Shown: piece by piece, positions 1 through 14,891 of the stretch
Layout of the letters: each line of letters starts with the position of its first letter
Numbering within the stretch: position 1 is the stretch's first letter
Assembly: GCA_021234155.1 (NCBI GenBank)
Contig: JAJEKV010000002.1
Coordinates: 16,281,428-16,345,427 of the forward strand
Direction of reading: 5' to 3'
Length of the DNA: 64,000 bases
Source of the DNA: Isoetes taiwanensis
Lineage: Eukaryota > Streptophyta > Lycopodiopsida > Isoetales > Isoetaceae
The notes under the pieces: model-generated
Databases searched by the model: none
Told to the model about the DNA's origin: nothing
The model's input: only the letters and a program-made list of their open reading frames with translations
Translations under genes and position numbers: made by a program

Positions 1-1913
<1,913 letters not shown>

Positions 1914-1922
<9 letters not shown>

Positions 1923-4900
1923 TTTTGGGGGCCCAAAGACATACGGGGGTTCAAAGAATCCAGCGTGAAGCCAGAGTGGCCCGAGAACTTCTACAAACAT
2001 TATGAAATTGTTTTTGGTAAGCGGGAGGTCACCAATCGCCATGTAGATGAGTACTTTGCTCGTGCATTTGCCCTTCAATTGACAGGTAAAAAAGTAGATT
2101 GGGATACATTTAAAGTTTTGGCCAAAGATTTGGCAAAGGGAGGAGCAAAAGAATCTGCTATTACAGAAGAAATTGGGACCTCTAAATCCACATCCAAGGT
2201 TCTTAAATTGCAGCAAGGATTTTACCCTAAGGAAGACCTTGAATTTGCAGAAACTGTGTTGCAGCAGTGTCATGGAGAGTTAATTAGCAGCATATCCAAG
2301 GTCGAAGAACTGAAAAATCAGCAGGCAGAACTACGTGACAACATAAATAAGTTTTTAGGAAGAAATGATGCACATGAAGAGGACCTAGCACAGATACAAC
2401 AAGACATTGATAGTGTTCTTGACGATGCTAAGCAGAGTAAGAGAGACATCAAGAATGTGCAGCAGGAGGTTGACCTTTTGATGAGGGATAGAACCAGGAA
2501 GGAAGAAATGCTGAAGAGAACTCATGAGCCATTGGAGAAAGCCATTCTGGAAAAGGAGTTATATGAAAAGAGGATTGCAGAACTTGAGGAGGCTCATAAA
2601 TTTCAGTTTGAGTGTTGCAGACGGCTTGATGATATGCATAAGTACATGATGCATTCTGCAGCGATTCTCCTTCAGCCCAAAACAAGCTTAGTGATCTCTC
2701 CAATGTTTTGTAGTAATGGCTTTGCTAATAATGAACCTATCCTAGTTGCTCCATGCGAGCATTCATTTCATATCTTCTGTTTCTCATAGTCTATTTCTGC
2801 TGAACTATCCTGCCCAAGAGCATGCAAATGGGACAAAAATATTTCAAAGATCTTGGGTGTGTACACTGGAGGTAAGCAGTATTTCATGATTTATGTTTAA
2901 TTTGCTGCACCCAGGATTACTACAATGTGGAATCCATTTACATGTAGATTGCTGCACTTAAGGTTTTGCTACAGCATGTAGGAGTGTACTGGTTATTTTA
3001 TACTTATAGTTCCATGGCTTGCATGTCATACATATATGTGTTTCTTACATAGATGTTGTACATTCACAGTGTAGGGTCCTAGATGTAGAATTTAAATATA
3101 TAAAATTAGGAGTTGTGTACTGAGTTTTGTGGCAGAACATTTAGAGGTATTTTATGTAATGTCTGATGTGTACATGTGCATACATTGGAGCACATTCATG
3201 TACAGTACATGTACATTCCATCTAGATAAATAGTTGTTTACATGTGTATGTACTCAAAGTACTTCAATTTAGATCAGTTCTAGTAATATGTACTGCTATT
3301 TTTCAACAGAATAGTTAGAGACTGATTAGTTAGAGACTGATATCTGACTGTTATGTGATTTATTTTCAGCGCTTCAAAGTGCCAAAAAAACAGCTGAGCG
3401 AAAATTACACTACAGATCAGATGCGTTTGTTTTCAAATTGTTTTGCATTGTGTCGGAAGAAGCGATTTCTTATTCTTGGTTCCGTTTTCACAGTTTTGGA
3501 GGTTCCAACAAAAATTGAGGTGCAAGATGTAGTCGAGAGAAAGAAAGCAGTGATTGAAGGAAAGAGCAAACTCACTATTTCTACGGTGATACAGGTTGAG
3601 GAAGCTGACACTTCAGGTCTGCATGGTGACATTCCAGATTATGACGAGGAACTCGAGAGATTGAGAGAGTAGGCTAAGGTCACATCTGCAAAAGTAAAGG
3701 CAGCAGCAGAAAATGTCATTCCAAAGAAGAAGTCCACGCCTAAAAAGGCATAGAAGAAATAGGTAAGAAAGCATTCTATTTCGGGGTACAGCAGTTGAGA
3801 AGTCCATGACATCCATGTTTACAGGTCCTAATCAAGAGGAATCTTCGGAGCGTCAAGATCTAGAACATGATACTCTTGACTTTGTGGCAAATCTTGCTTC
3901 TAACATAGTCAAGGAGGTTGAAGTTGATGACAATGAGAAATCAGGAGAGGTTGAAGACCAGGATTCAGGACCTAAGAAGAATTTGAAAAGTGAGGAAACC
4001 GAAAAAGAAGGGAAGGAAATGGATACTGACTCCGAGAAAACAGTATCAGCAGAGCAGAAGAATGATCTCTACAGGTAACTTGATCTACATATCTTACATT
4101 TTTATTTACATCTAGTATCTAAGTTAAAAACTTTAAAATACTATGGATAGTAGACGACGAATGTAGATGATTTGTGTACATGTACTGGTCATTGAACCCA
4201 GACTGTAGTTCTGAATACAGGCCATATGATGCTTTGCTCAACCGAATGATGAAGCTGAAGAAGGCAAGGATCTTCCCAGGATCTTTGCCTGAAATGGAGT
4301 GTTATTTATTTGAGCAAGATGTGCTGGACATGGATGTTGGAAAATTTTCCAACCGGCATGTGGATATGTATGCCAGGTAATGGACTTTGAACTTATTCAT
4401 TTGTATGTGTAAGTCAAGTTAATAATTATTCAACCTTTTCAACTTGTTATAGGTACCTGCAGCTCTGTGTTCCAGATGATAAGAAGGTCGATGTCTGGTT
4501 CTTCCCACCGGACAGCTTCATGGAATTTGCAGCACACTGCAAGGCAAGCGAAAAAGATAAATCTATGGCAGCCTCCGAGCATGGAAGAGATATTGTAAAG
4601 GGAGCTCTTACAGGGATAAATTGGCTCAAGTGCAGTATGGATCATGATTCCAATGCTATGGTCTGTTACTGAACATCACACTTTGGCCATCTTCAACATG
4701 GCACTTACTAAGAGTAAGAACACCATCAACATTCAGATCTTCAATTCTGCCGAGGACATTGACGTTGACATGGTTGCACTTAAGAGGTATTTTGTATTTC
4801 ACATCTCCTTTTATTAAAGTATATTGAGTAGATTGGATACTATGTTAGCAGCTTTTTTCATTTATTTGCTACAAAGTTGATCTGCTCTTTTGCAGGCTCC

Positions 4901-5303
4901 ACATTCTCACTATGGCACGCGGTTGTGTCGAGTGTCCCACTTTCTTGAAGCATGGACAAAACCCTTCACCAGTTGTGAAGATTCATAAGTGTCCATAGCA
5001 GAAAGATGGGGATTCATGTGGCCTCTATGTTACAGCTTATATGCAGAAGTTTGTAGACACAATCGTGTGTGGTAAAACTACCAATGTGAGTGTCTCATGT
5101 CTTTTGTCTTGCAAACAAATGGTTTCCAATACTTATTATGTAAGTATTGTTGTCACATTTGCAGATTACCCGAAACTGGTTCTTGCCAAAGTATACAGAG
5201 GGGTCGTCGTGATGTTCTCATCCGAGCACTACTTCAGGAGTTAGACCACATTCACATCGCACCTGAAACCATTAGACCACCTGGCACTAATAAATGTGGC
5301 TGA
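1914..5303 (+). pseudogene. Coiled-coil/RING-like/Ulp1 peptidase gene, decayed
   Basis: Inferred exons, with GT/AG borders: 1,914-2,871, 3,370-3,762, 3,825-4,074, 4,221-4,376, 4,453-4,786, 4,896-5,085 and 5,165-5,303. Exon 1 encodes a globular N-terminus, a charged coiled coil (about residues 110-230) and a RING-like end (PCEHSFHIFC, then SCPRACKWD after a stop). Exons 2-3 are basic, then acidic linkers. The last exons resemble a C48/Ulp1 SUMO peptidase: EHHTLAIFN holds the likely catalytic His, FNSAEDIDVD lies near the Asp position, and QKDGDSCGLYV holds the likely nucleophile Cys. Breaks: TAG at 2,787, 3,670, 3,751, 3,760 and 4,996, and a frameshift near 4,660. Each TAG sits where CAG (Gln) would fit; the one at 4,996 replaces the first Gln of the usual PQQ before the Cys box. 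Ulp1 domains are often carried by plant MULE and CACTA transposons, so a transposon origin is plausible but unproven. The true start is unknown, because block A homology ends at the first ATG. Confidence 0.75.
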
Positions 5304-5443
5304 GAAAGCCTATCCCCATTGTCACTGCGAAACACTATTTGATTATAAAATATACATTTTTTCATTGAATTTTAATGAATAAAATATCTTTTTATTCAAC
5401 TCCACCATACTTTATTGATAAATTGTATGTTCTTTCATAGCAG

Positions 5444-6126
5444 GTGTACAGAAAAGGTTGATAGTGTTTGATATCAATAATGTTTTGGCAAAACAAATAC
5501 ATAGGACTTTGGTATCAGATGATCAGCTAGTTGGAAATTATGACATAATAGGCAAGAAAGTGTTGTTTTTAAGGCCCCACCTAGACGAATTCCTCGAATT
5601 TGTATTTGAACACTTTGAAGTAGGAATATGGTCATCAATAGCTCCATGGAACGTATCAAGAGTAGTGGATAAAATCTTCACAATGACGCAAATAAGGGGC
5701 TTAAGGTTCACCTTTGATGGAAGCCACTGTTTGGAGTTGCCTTTCCGGATTGCAGCTTCTGAAGACAAACCTTTGTATCTAAAGCCAATTGAGTTTATAT
5801 ACGAGAAGTATCCAGACAGGAATGAGAGCAACACACTAATAGTAGACGACTCCGAGTACAAGATGTTTTTCAATCCCAACGAAAATTGCATATGCCCACC
5901 TTCATGGCAGGAAAGTGATGTGGAAGACACAGGTCTCTTGACACTTCTAAAACTATGGCTAGAGGGTTTGTTGATAGCACCAGACCTGCAACAGTATGTG
6001 AAGCAGAATCCTTTACGCAATCCAATCGATGTACTAACAACAACTGTCTGGAGGCAAATGCTTTCAAAAGGCTACAAGGATAGAGATGGCATGTCCAGGC
6101 TATGGACAAGCTGCAAGAAAGTATAA
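5444..6126 (+). CDS. FCP1/NIF-type HAD phosphatase, last exon(s)
   Basis: An open frame of about 227 codons entered from a 3' splice site (ttctttcatagcag, ending 5,443), since VQKRLIVFD reads in frame before the first possible start and no good ATG precedes it. It resembles the catalytic domain of plant FCP1-like (NLI-interacting factor) phosphatases. Motif 1 is VFDINNVLA, with the nucleophile Asp kept but DxN in place of the classic DxDxT. Motif 2 lies in GIWSSIAPWN. The Lys region is LYLKPIEF, and motif 3 is ESNTLIVDDSEYKMFFNP. Plant members with LDxNGLL at motif 1 are common, so the DxN need not mean inactivity. The C-terminal helix LRNPIDVL and TAA end look normal. Upstream exons were not found, so it may be a gene fragment. 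It follows the Ulp1-type gene by about 140 bp on the same strand, with no shared function implied. Confidence 0.8.
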
Positions 6127-6318
6127 CAGAATAGTATTACTGGCTTCACATCGGCTGTGACCAGATTTTTAATGTAATTTAATGTTAATATAAAACATGA
6201 ACAACAGACTTGTATATATTGGCATCATATCTCCTATGACCAGGTTGTATATCTTGTGATATGTAATACAAGAGTTTTTGTCTCCATACATGTTCCACTT
6301 TCTGCTTTGTTTCATGAA

Positions 6319-6846
6319 TCAAAAGAAAACATGTCCTCCACGGCTCTGGCACTCTCCCTTGACACAGTCCAAACTATGCCACTCTTCGCCTTCCTTGTCA
6401 CAGACTGTAGCTCTCCACATAGCACTAACGTTATGAAATGTTTTAGAAGGAGCTTGGCAGACGCCATTATTCTCATCTGCTGCACAAACACCACAAGAAC
6501 ATGTACAATTGGCATGAAATTTGCTCCTTAGGACGCTAAAAGCTTTTCTTTGCTCCTCAGTATTTTCCTTATCACTTCCCTTTCCTTTCTCTCCAGTTTG
6601 GCAAGCTTCCAAGGCTGGATCCTTCACAGACTTCTTGCTAGCTCCTTCATTTTGATTTGTTTCAGCAATCCTCTTTCGGGTAGCTTGATTCAAATCCCCC
6701 TTCTTTTTTGGCATATTCGATACCAAGGTTTTGACCCTGGGGAGCGGCCTTCTATTTCTAACACTAAGAGCTACTTCCTTCATAACTGGATGATTTAAAT
6801 AGCATGCAACAATCCCTAATACCGACAATTCTTGGTGTTGCTTCAT
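6319..6846 (-). CDS. Hypothetical Cys-rich protein or exon
   Basis: An uninterrupted minus-strand frame of 175 codons, convergent with the phosphatase exon. The first ~100 residues are basic and polar (a KKK-rich stretch, KGSDKENTEEQRK). The last ~65 residues hold eight Cys in a zinc-binding-like arrangement: CTCSCGVC, then GVC, then WRATVC and LDCVKGECQSRGG. The latter resembles a LDC-x3-C-x2-CG motif with one Cys replaced by Arg. I recognise no family. Cys-rich tails of this look occur in transposon-derived plant proteins, but this is only an impression. It could be one exon of a longer minus-strand gene, or chance. Confidence 0.35.
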   Translation of the reverse strand: MKQHQELSVLGIVACYLNHPVMKEVALSVRNRRPLPRVKTLVSNMPKKKGDLNQATRKRIAETNQNEGASKKSVKDPALEACQTGEKGKGSDKENTEEQRKAFSVLRSKFHANCTCSCGVCAADENNGVCQAPSKTFHNVSAMWRATVCDKEGEEWHSLDCVKGECQSRGGHVFF

Positions 6847-7189
6847 ACCTTATGCAGACGGTCGTGGGGTCTTATTCCATTGCTGGCATATCTTCACGCT
6901 TATCTGCCAGTTAATCATGTATTTGCTTCCTTGGCTCCAGATAATCATCTTTGCCCTAAAGCTTTTTTTTGCATCCTTCTTGCCCTAAAACTCTATCAGG
7001 TCATATTTTTCTGTATGCATTAGTTAGTAACGAACAATACTTTAGACCATAAGTGTCCTTCCCCATATGCCACATTTCATAATTGTATAGCAATAGTCCA
7101 ATGTGTCTCCTGCTTTATTTTTTATTTTTTATGGCTCATCAATTGCCTAATTCCATCCTACATTGTTCTTCTACCTTCATGTTGGTTAA

Positions 7190-8115
<926 letters not shown>

Positions 8116-8780
8116 CATAGTATCATGACCAAGGAAACAAGTTATTAATTGTCTAACGCCTTAAATGTGACAACGCCTATGGCCTATGGCTCATGCAATT
8201 AAAGGAAACATAATGTCAAATCATTTGGTTGTGATACATTTTACCAAAAAATCTCAAAGGCCTATACACCATCTCCATGATCCTATATTCCTTGTTATAG
8301 TTAGACATTTTTGGAACATATAAATGGACGTCTCATAACTTCGGCTGAAGCGTAATAGAGCTCACTAAAATAGTTGAGAGAGTAAACGTGATGATAACAA
8401 AACACACAGTTCTAGTGATCACGTATCTTGTAAATAATGTCACGGTAGCTCAAAGGAAAGCTGGATGCATGTCATCTATAGTCAATAAAAATGATTATAT
8501 GGAATCGCAAATATTACATGCTTAAAAACCCTTTGCTTTAGTGCCACCTTCAAGGATTGATTGTGGGAAGAGGTCAAAGTGATTCTTTGTTAGTAGCACA
8601 TAAAGCCTAGTTACACTAGCCAAAAGTCCAGCAGATATGAGTTTCCTCCTCCACAGTATTATGACAGCACTTACGCAGGCCATTTGTTCTCCTTACTTCC
8701 ACAATACAAAGAAACAGAATCAATGTATCCATCATACTGTTTTAATTATATTGTTATTAAAACTTACTGTAACCACCACC

Positions 8781-9437
8781 AAAAGCAACGAAGAGCTCAC
8801 TTCCTCCACCGAAGATTATGGTGCTTCTGTGGCAGGTGGTACACCGCTGTATCAGGATGAATGCCCTTGTGAGCAAGTTTAGGCCGGGTGTGAGCCCTCT
8901 TTGCCCTTGTTGTGGCCTTCATCGTGAGACTGTGGAGCATTGTCTGGTTCTATGCCCTCACTTGCAGGCTTTGGGGGGATTGGGTTAGGGGCTCTGTCTC
9001 GGTGAGATTGACTAGCCCGGTGATTCTTTGCTTCATGTGTATCTGTTGCTTGGCGGCTCTTGCGGCGACAAACCTGCATCTGTGCGTGGCTTGGTTGGTG
9101 TGGCTGATTTAGGCGGCTTGTGGATCTTCCGGAGGATTGGCGACTGCGGCTTCTCGATTCCTCGACTTTCGGTACAAACTATTTCAAAGCTTTCTGGTGT
9201 TCCCGGGATTAGTAGAGCGGAAGTTTGCCATTTGGCGGGACTTCTTGGGTGTTGTAGATGGTGATGGTCAGTTTATACAGCAGTAGAGTTGCAGTTTTTC
9301 TATGAGTTTGTTGTGGAGTGTCGAGGTATCGCTGTCTCTTTGGGGCAGTTCTTCTTCCTCCTCACTTGCTTTGTAACATTACCATTCTTTTAATATATTG
9401 ATGACACAGTTCTTCAAAAAAAAAAGCAACGAAGAGC
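8781..9437 (+). mobile_element. 5'-truncated LINE insertion with TSD
   Basis: The insert is bounded by direct repeats aaaagcaacgaagagc (8,781-8,796 and 9,422-9,437) and ends in a 10-bp poly(A) at 9,416-9,425. Both are hallmarks of target-primed reverse transcription. Block A shows the site without the insert at about 1,007-1,045. Plus-strand codons near 8,850-8,945 read LVSKFRPGVSPLCPCCG, then RETVEHCLVLCPHLQ. This is the zf-RVT-like CPxCG...ETxxHxxxxCP tail of plant LINE polymerases. Later codons are broken. Length is about 630 bp, so almost all of the element is missing at the 5' side. Confidence 0.85.
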
Positions 9438-10336
9438 GCCGCCCCGTAGCCAGCTATGGTGGCTGGATAGAGATCCTGTTAGCATGTTATAGTAAAGGAT
9501 CGGCTCCACCAGCTAGCCAACAATGACTTCAGCAGCTATATGATGGCATTGTTGCAGAAGTTTGAATCTTTGTAACAAAGATGGTTATCAGCAAAATGGC
9601 ATTTCCAGCTTGGGAAGATAGAAAATGCTCTTCTTTATCTATTTATGATTGTCTCTTCGCGCTCCTTTTTAAAATCATTATCCTCATACATGTATATACT
9701 ACATCAAAAATTCCAAGGTCAACTTCTTTTGCATCAACCTCTACCTCCTAATATAGTTTATGGGTATTTAGAGCTATTTGTTTTTCCTCTCTCCATAAGA
9801 GTCTAGAAAAGGCCATTTATTTAATAATATTTTAGAACATTGTGGACACCTTAACATCTAAGGCAGAAGACTTAGACTGTTTCAGAACTAGGAGACATGA
9901 AATTACACAACCAAGCAAAAATGGGCCACAAGCAACTGCAAGGAACATGCACCAAGACATGAACATGGCATTTAGCCAAGAGAAAGATGGATATAGGATA
10001 CGAATCAATCAAACATGGCTATGGGAAAACAAGCGATAATGATAAATACGTGCAACCCACATAACAAGAATCCTCGTATCAATCAAATATGGCTATGGGA
10101 AAACAAACGATGCCGATAAATTGTGCAATCCACATAACAAGAACCCTTGAGCACTGCAACACGAAAAAAAGACTCTGTACAAAATGGAATGCGAACCTTT
10201 GTAAAACTATGGAGGATGCTCTCTTTCTCATCTTCTCTGCAATCTTCATATCCCAATTGGATCTCCATGTAGAGAGAGAATTCTCTTTGTTGACAGATTT
10301 GGAGATGAGAAAGTCTATAACTAATGCAATTATTTC

Positions 10337-11939
10337 AGCTTTCCTTTATTTAGAGAATGGATTTGTATAAGCTCTAGCTTATAGCCTTCTCACAACATAA
10401 AACTAAACAATATATCTATGTTTGGAAACTGGCGCAAGAAAAAGAACTATGCATGTTTCAGATGGGGGATCTATCCACGAGTTGCTGCATTTCTTCGAGA
10501 TAATCTGTTTACCTTCCATAAAACCTATGCTTCCAAAGCTACATCTGTAAAACTAGGTCTTAGAATGCGTCCCAAGCACACCAGCAAAGCAATAAGGACA
10601 TATAAGATCAGCCACAAACATAATCACAAAGCTGTAGCTTGAGCTTTGAATTATTGCAAATATGTCATCGACAATGCTGAAATGGGACAACTTCACTTGT
10701 AAGCTTTTGTTTGTGAGCGCATGTTTTTTGTGGGACATGTTACCATTGTAGCACACTTGGGCAAAGCTCCATCATACATCTTGTACTTGGCAACTTATAA
10801 GCCTTTAACCATCGTTCCTATAAAAAGAACTAGTGCATGAGTTTCTTCCCTATTTCGCTACCATTTCCTTCAAATTTCTTATATTATGCCCATGTTTATT
10901 TCTCGCCTACAAGTATCAACTGGATTTGTTGTTAAGCATTGCTCTTTGGGCGTGATGTTGTGGGTGCTAGTATGGAATTGATAATTAATCCATGGACGAA
11001 AATTGAAGCTCCTTCACTTAATAAGAATCAAAAGGTTAATTAATTGAAAATTCTGGAGTACTCTAGATGAGTAGCCTGCAACTTGCAGAAAATTAGAATG
11101 AATCAATGATAGTATGAATATACGTAAATTACAGGCTTGGATTATCTGACCTTGAAGCAGCATACTCTGCTAGTATCCTCCACAAGCAGCTCGTTGGAAA
11201 AAACCCTAAAGTATAAGAGCTCCTTGCTTGCATGCGAAACCAAAAAATGTGGCAGAAATATGGTCTACGAGTTCTTTGCATGCAAGGATTGATTCACACT
11301 TCCATAAATCATCAGTCATGGAATCACTCTGCAAATGGCTATTATATGCATGTGTAAGCACTTTCAAATGATTGTCCACCTCTCCATCTCCAGTCTTAGA
11401 CTCTCTATCCACTCTAGATATGATTTTGCATGCAAATTTCTTCTTGCTACTTTTACTCCGGCATAAAAGACTATCGCTTTGCCTCTGCTGCTGATTTTCT
11501 TTTGCACACCATACCCTTAGAAGATTGGTGTTTATTTCCCGGCCAAGGAGGCTCCTCAAGTCGTGGAAGAGAGGATCACTTATTGAAGGAGAGAAGAAGA
11601 TTATGATTTTAAGGAGACTTTATAATTTTCTTAACCACACAATCTGAAAATTAAAAATCTAACGGTAGAGAAAGAATTTATGTGAGGTATCATGATACAT
11701 GGATTGGCCAGAATTCTAAGAAATGTTGTTGTGGGGGTAGGCAAAGGCAAGGAAAGAAAAGAAAGAAGGGAAATGGCTATTAGTTGTGTATTTATAAATG
11801 TGATGATCATAAATTAAATGTTTTACCACAAATGTGTTATTTGATTTATCTAATTTTATTAATATTTGTTGATTTGCAACACAAATTGATCTATCTAATT
11901 TCAATAATATTTGTTGATTTGCAAACCGCTCTAGACTGA
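10337..11939. other. Intergenic stretch, one weak minus ORF
   Basis: No recognised gene. A minus-strand frame at 11,206-11,559 (117 codons) has balanced composition and includes VDNHLKVLTHAYNSH and CKELVDHISATFF. It begins without clear context and is broken in copy 2 (42,990-43,340) at CAG/CTG sites. It could be an exon of an unrecognised protein. The rest is AT-rich and without sustained frames. Confidence 0.4.
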
Positions 11940-11948
11940 GATGTTTAA

Positions 11949-12809
11949 GGGAAAACTACCAAAATACTACTATGAGTTTATCTAATTACAAAAATGCCCC
12001 TATCAGTTGCACAATTACTAAAATGCCACTGGCTTAAATAAATACACTGTATAAAATAAATATACAAACAAATTACCAATTTGCCCCTACACATCAAACT
12101 TAATTATCAAAATACCTCTACACACCAAACTTAATTACCAAAATGCGATTGCATACCAATTTTGATCAATCTACACCAAACCTAATCACCAAAATGCCCT
12201 ACACACCAAATTTAATTATCAAAATACCCCTTACTCACTAAAGTTAATTACCAAAATGCCCTTACATACTTATCCTACTCAATTTACACTAAATGCCTCA
12301 AGAATAGAAGTTTGAATTCAATAAATAGATTATAGAAATCACAATCATCACTGAATTAGATCCCTACAACTGCGTGCATTATGTCCTTTCATTACACATT
12401 CCACAAAGTTGTTTCTCTTCTATACATCTTCTTCTCATGTGCGTATGTGTTTAGGTTTTGGGACATCTAAGAGGTCTGCATGTAGGTAGTGGTAACATGC
12501 CTCCAATAGCATCATTGTGCACTAAAAAGCACGGAAATATTGGCACCTTATAAGTGTGTCATAATAAGACTATGTAGGGGTAATTAAGTTTGGTGTATAC
12601 CATTTTAGTAATTAATATTGGTATGTAATGGCATTTTGATAATTAAGTTTGGTGTGTAGGGGTATTCGATGATAATTAAGTTTAGTGTGTAGGGGCAAAT
12701 TAATAATTTAAATGTATATCTATTTGAGTTAAAGGCGTTTGGTAATTTTGAAACTCATAGAGGCATTTTGGTAATTACATACTCAAATGGGTATTTTGGT
12801 AGTTTTCTC
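11949..12809. mobile_element. MULE-type MITE, 861 bp, foldback ends
   Basis: The termini are inverted: the left end reads gggaaaactaccaaaatac and the right end, reversed, reads gagaaaactaccaaaatac. They are flanked by a perfect 9-bp duplication, gatgtttaa (11,940-11,948 and 12,810-12,818). Nine-bp duplications are typical of Mutator-like elements. Inside each end, a short word like caccaaacttaattaccaaa recurs several times, forward on the left (11,990-12,280) and reversed on the right (12,570-12,790). This makes large foldback arms around a ~280-bp unique core. There is no coding capacity, so movement would need a transposase elsewhere. Confidence 0.9.
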
Positions 12810-13142
12810 GATGTTTAACTGCATTTAACTCAACTAACGGCCAGATTCCACATGCAGTAGTGGCACTTCTCTGTAATATCTCAATTTCTGACTCCTTTTC
12901 TTGAGGGCAATAACTCTCTGATTCCATTGCAGCAGTGGTAGTATGAAGCCAATTCAAAATAGGCATTTGAGATCATGTTTTGAAGGAAATCTACGACAAG
13001 AGTTATGCGGCACTTATTAAACTTTCAAAGGCGGGGGATCACCCTGTCGTCAGTGTTTTGGGTTAATCAGGTGTCGTTTTGGCTTTAAGAGGAGAGTTTT
13101 GGTATTTGCTAACTGTTACAATGGAATCAGAAGAGAAGAGGA

Positions 13143-13240
13143 GGTTGACCCTCCCCTTGAGGGGATGATGGGAAATAACCCACGAGGCCAGAGGCCGAGA
13201 GGGTTATTTTCCATGATCCCCAAGAGGGGAGGGTTGAGCT
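13143..13240. repeat. Foldback with ~33-bp arms
   Basis: The left arm at 13,149-13,181 (ccctccccttgaggggatg...) pairs with the right arm at 13,201-13,233 (gggttattttccatgatccc...), about 28 of 33 positions, around a 19-base loop. The arms are GC-rich in an AT-rich setting. It could be a tiny foldback transposon or a transcript hairpin. No flanking duplication was found, and similarity of the outer flanks fades quickly. Confidence 0.75.
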
Positions 13241-14880
13241 CCCTTAAACCCATGTCCGAGCAGGTTAAGCCACTATCCTCTTCGATCCTAATCTTTATAA
13301 AATAAACAAGATGTGGGCTTTGTTTTTTCAGCTTGAATGTCTTCAAATACTTATCCAAAACCTCTGAAACTCCGTTGACCACAAAATTCTTTTCTTCTTC
13401 TGCAGCAATAGACCCTTCTATTCTAGCTTCGCAAGAATAAGGCAGCTGCAGGGTCGGTTTTGAGCGACCTGCTACAAAAAAGTGCTTGAATCAGCGTTTC
13501 TATGCATCAAACAGAGGTTGAATTTTGTGGGCACAATTTTTTCTAGATGGGCATTTTAATCCGGCCAAAATCTTCCACCCAAATGCGGCCCTTTTCCAAT
13601 ATGAATTTTTTCCTTTTTCCTCTGCCCCAGAAATGGGTCCCCTTTTTATAGGTCTGCATGATGATATAATGATTCTGTATCATTTCAGAAGCATAAATCC
13701 TGAGGAATCCCCAAAGCTGCTGCTCTCTGCCGAAGGATCCCATAATTTATTCTTTTCAGCTATAGCTTGGAGCTTTTGAAATCATAAGGTGCTGCCAAAA
13801 ATCTATCTGGGTTGCAAGGATTTTTTTTTGTTTGAACACATTGCATGGTCCTGCAACTGAAAACGTATCCACTTTTTCCTCTTCTGGCCCGATTTAGGCG
13901 AGCAAGCAAAGATGATCGATCTTTGTTGCCCGTGAAAGCAGTATAGCGATTTCTAATCTGATAATAATCTCTGGAATATTCAATAAAATAGCATATTCGT
14001 GAGATTATAATCAATAATTTTTGGCATATTCCTTTAAAAGGCATATTCTAGTGATTATGCAATATAGCCCTTCATTCATCCAATGGTGGGCAATGGTTAG
14101 ATTCGTTAACCCTACGAGGACATGGGTTTTAATGTTAGTTACAATGTGGCATGGTAAAATTAGTTCACGCGCAATCGGCACTCATCTAAGGCTAAGATTC
14201 CACTGGCGGATGTTAGTGCCTAGCCTTTAGCAAAGCCAATCAAATGCACCGATTTCTAAGTTCTGGAGTTACAGCATGATTCCACAAACAAAGGTAGTTT
14301 AGGTTTGGGGAGAGGATGTGGAGCATTGGGCAGAGGCTGGGAAAGAGATAAATTGCGGAATAACTGTCAAGGGATTGAGCCATGCAATTTGGTTGGAAGA
14401 AGCCGGCATCAGGATTCTTGACACGCACTCCTCATCTTCTTAGGATTTGCTCCACGATTTGAGTTGGGCCGAGAATATTGTTGTAATGGAATCAAGCAGC
14501 GGCGGTTTCAATTTTTTAAGGGAGGCACTTCGTGAAAAAGAAGCTTGCTTGATCTGATGGAATCTCACCCTAATTTCCAGAGTCGAATCTGGCCCTCAAC
14601 TAGGGGCAACACTCTTGTTGGAGGATGGAGTGACATATAGAAGGTCTTGATTTGATTTGATTATAGTATCCCATAAAATATTCTAAATACGCGGTTCTGA
14701 TTGTTTGGGATTAGTTAGGGTTTATGTGGCGCTTTGTGATACTTAGGCAGCGAGATTATTTAGGATGTCTTTGGCGGTAGAGATTGTTTGGGATGATAGC
14801 TATGCAATCCCCTCCAGAGGCGATGGTTGTGGCATGGGGAGGCGTGGCGGCAACGAGGCGTCGTCATAAAGCCTTTTGCC
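13241..14880. other. Intergenic stretch, no gene seen
   Basis: Several frames of 60-95 codons occur on both strands, but none resembles a known protein or keeps its frame between copies where damage intervenes (13.89-13.96 and 14.48-14.88 kb). It probably includes the upstream region of the fibrillin pseudogene. Confidence 0.5.
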
Positions 14881-14891
14881 TCTCGCAAGCC

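Noticed and set aside
2787-4998. TAG codons read through, or repaired by RNA editing
   Set aside because: C-to-U editing creates T from C and U-to-C editing is organellar. No reassignment is plausible in a plant nucleus, and a frameshift near 4,660 also breaks the gene.
10418-10642. 74-codon plus-strand frame (MFGNWRKKKNYACFRWGIYP...)
   Set aside because: It has no similarity to known proteins and is broken in copy 2 near 42,240. It is likely chance.
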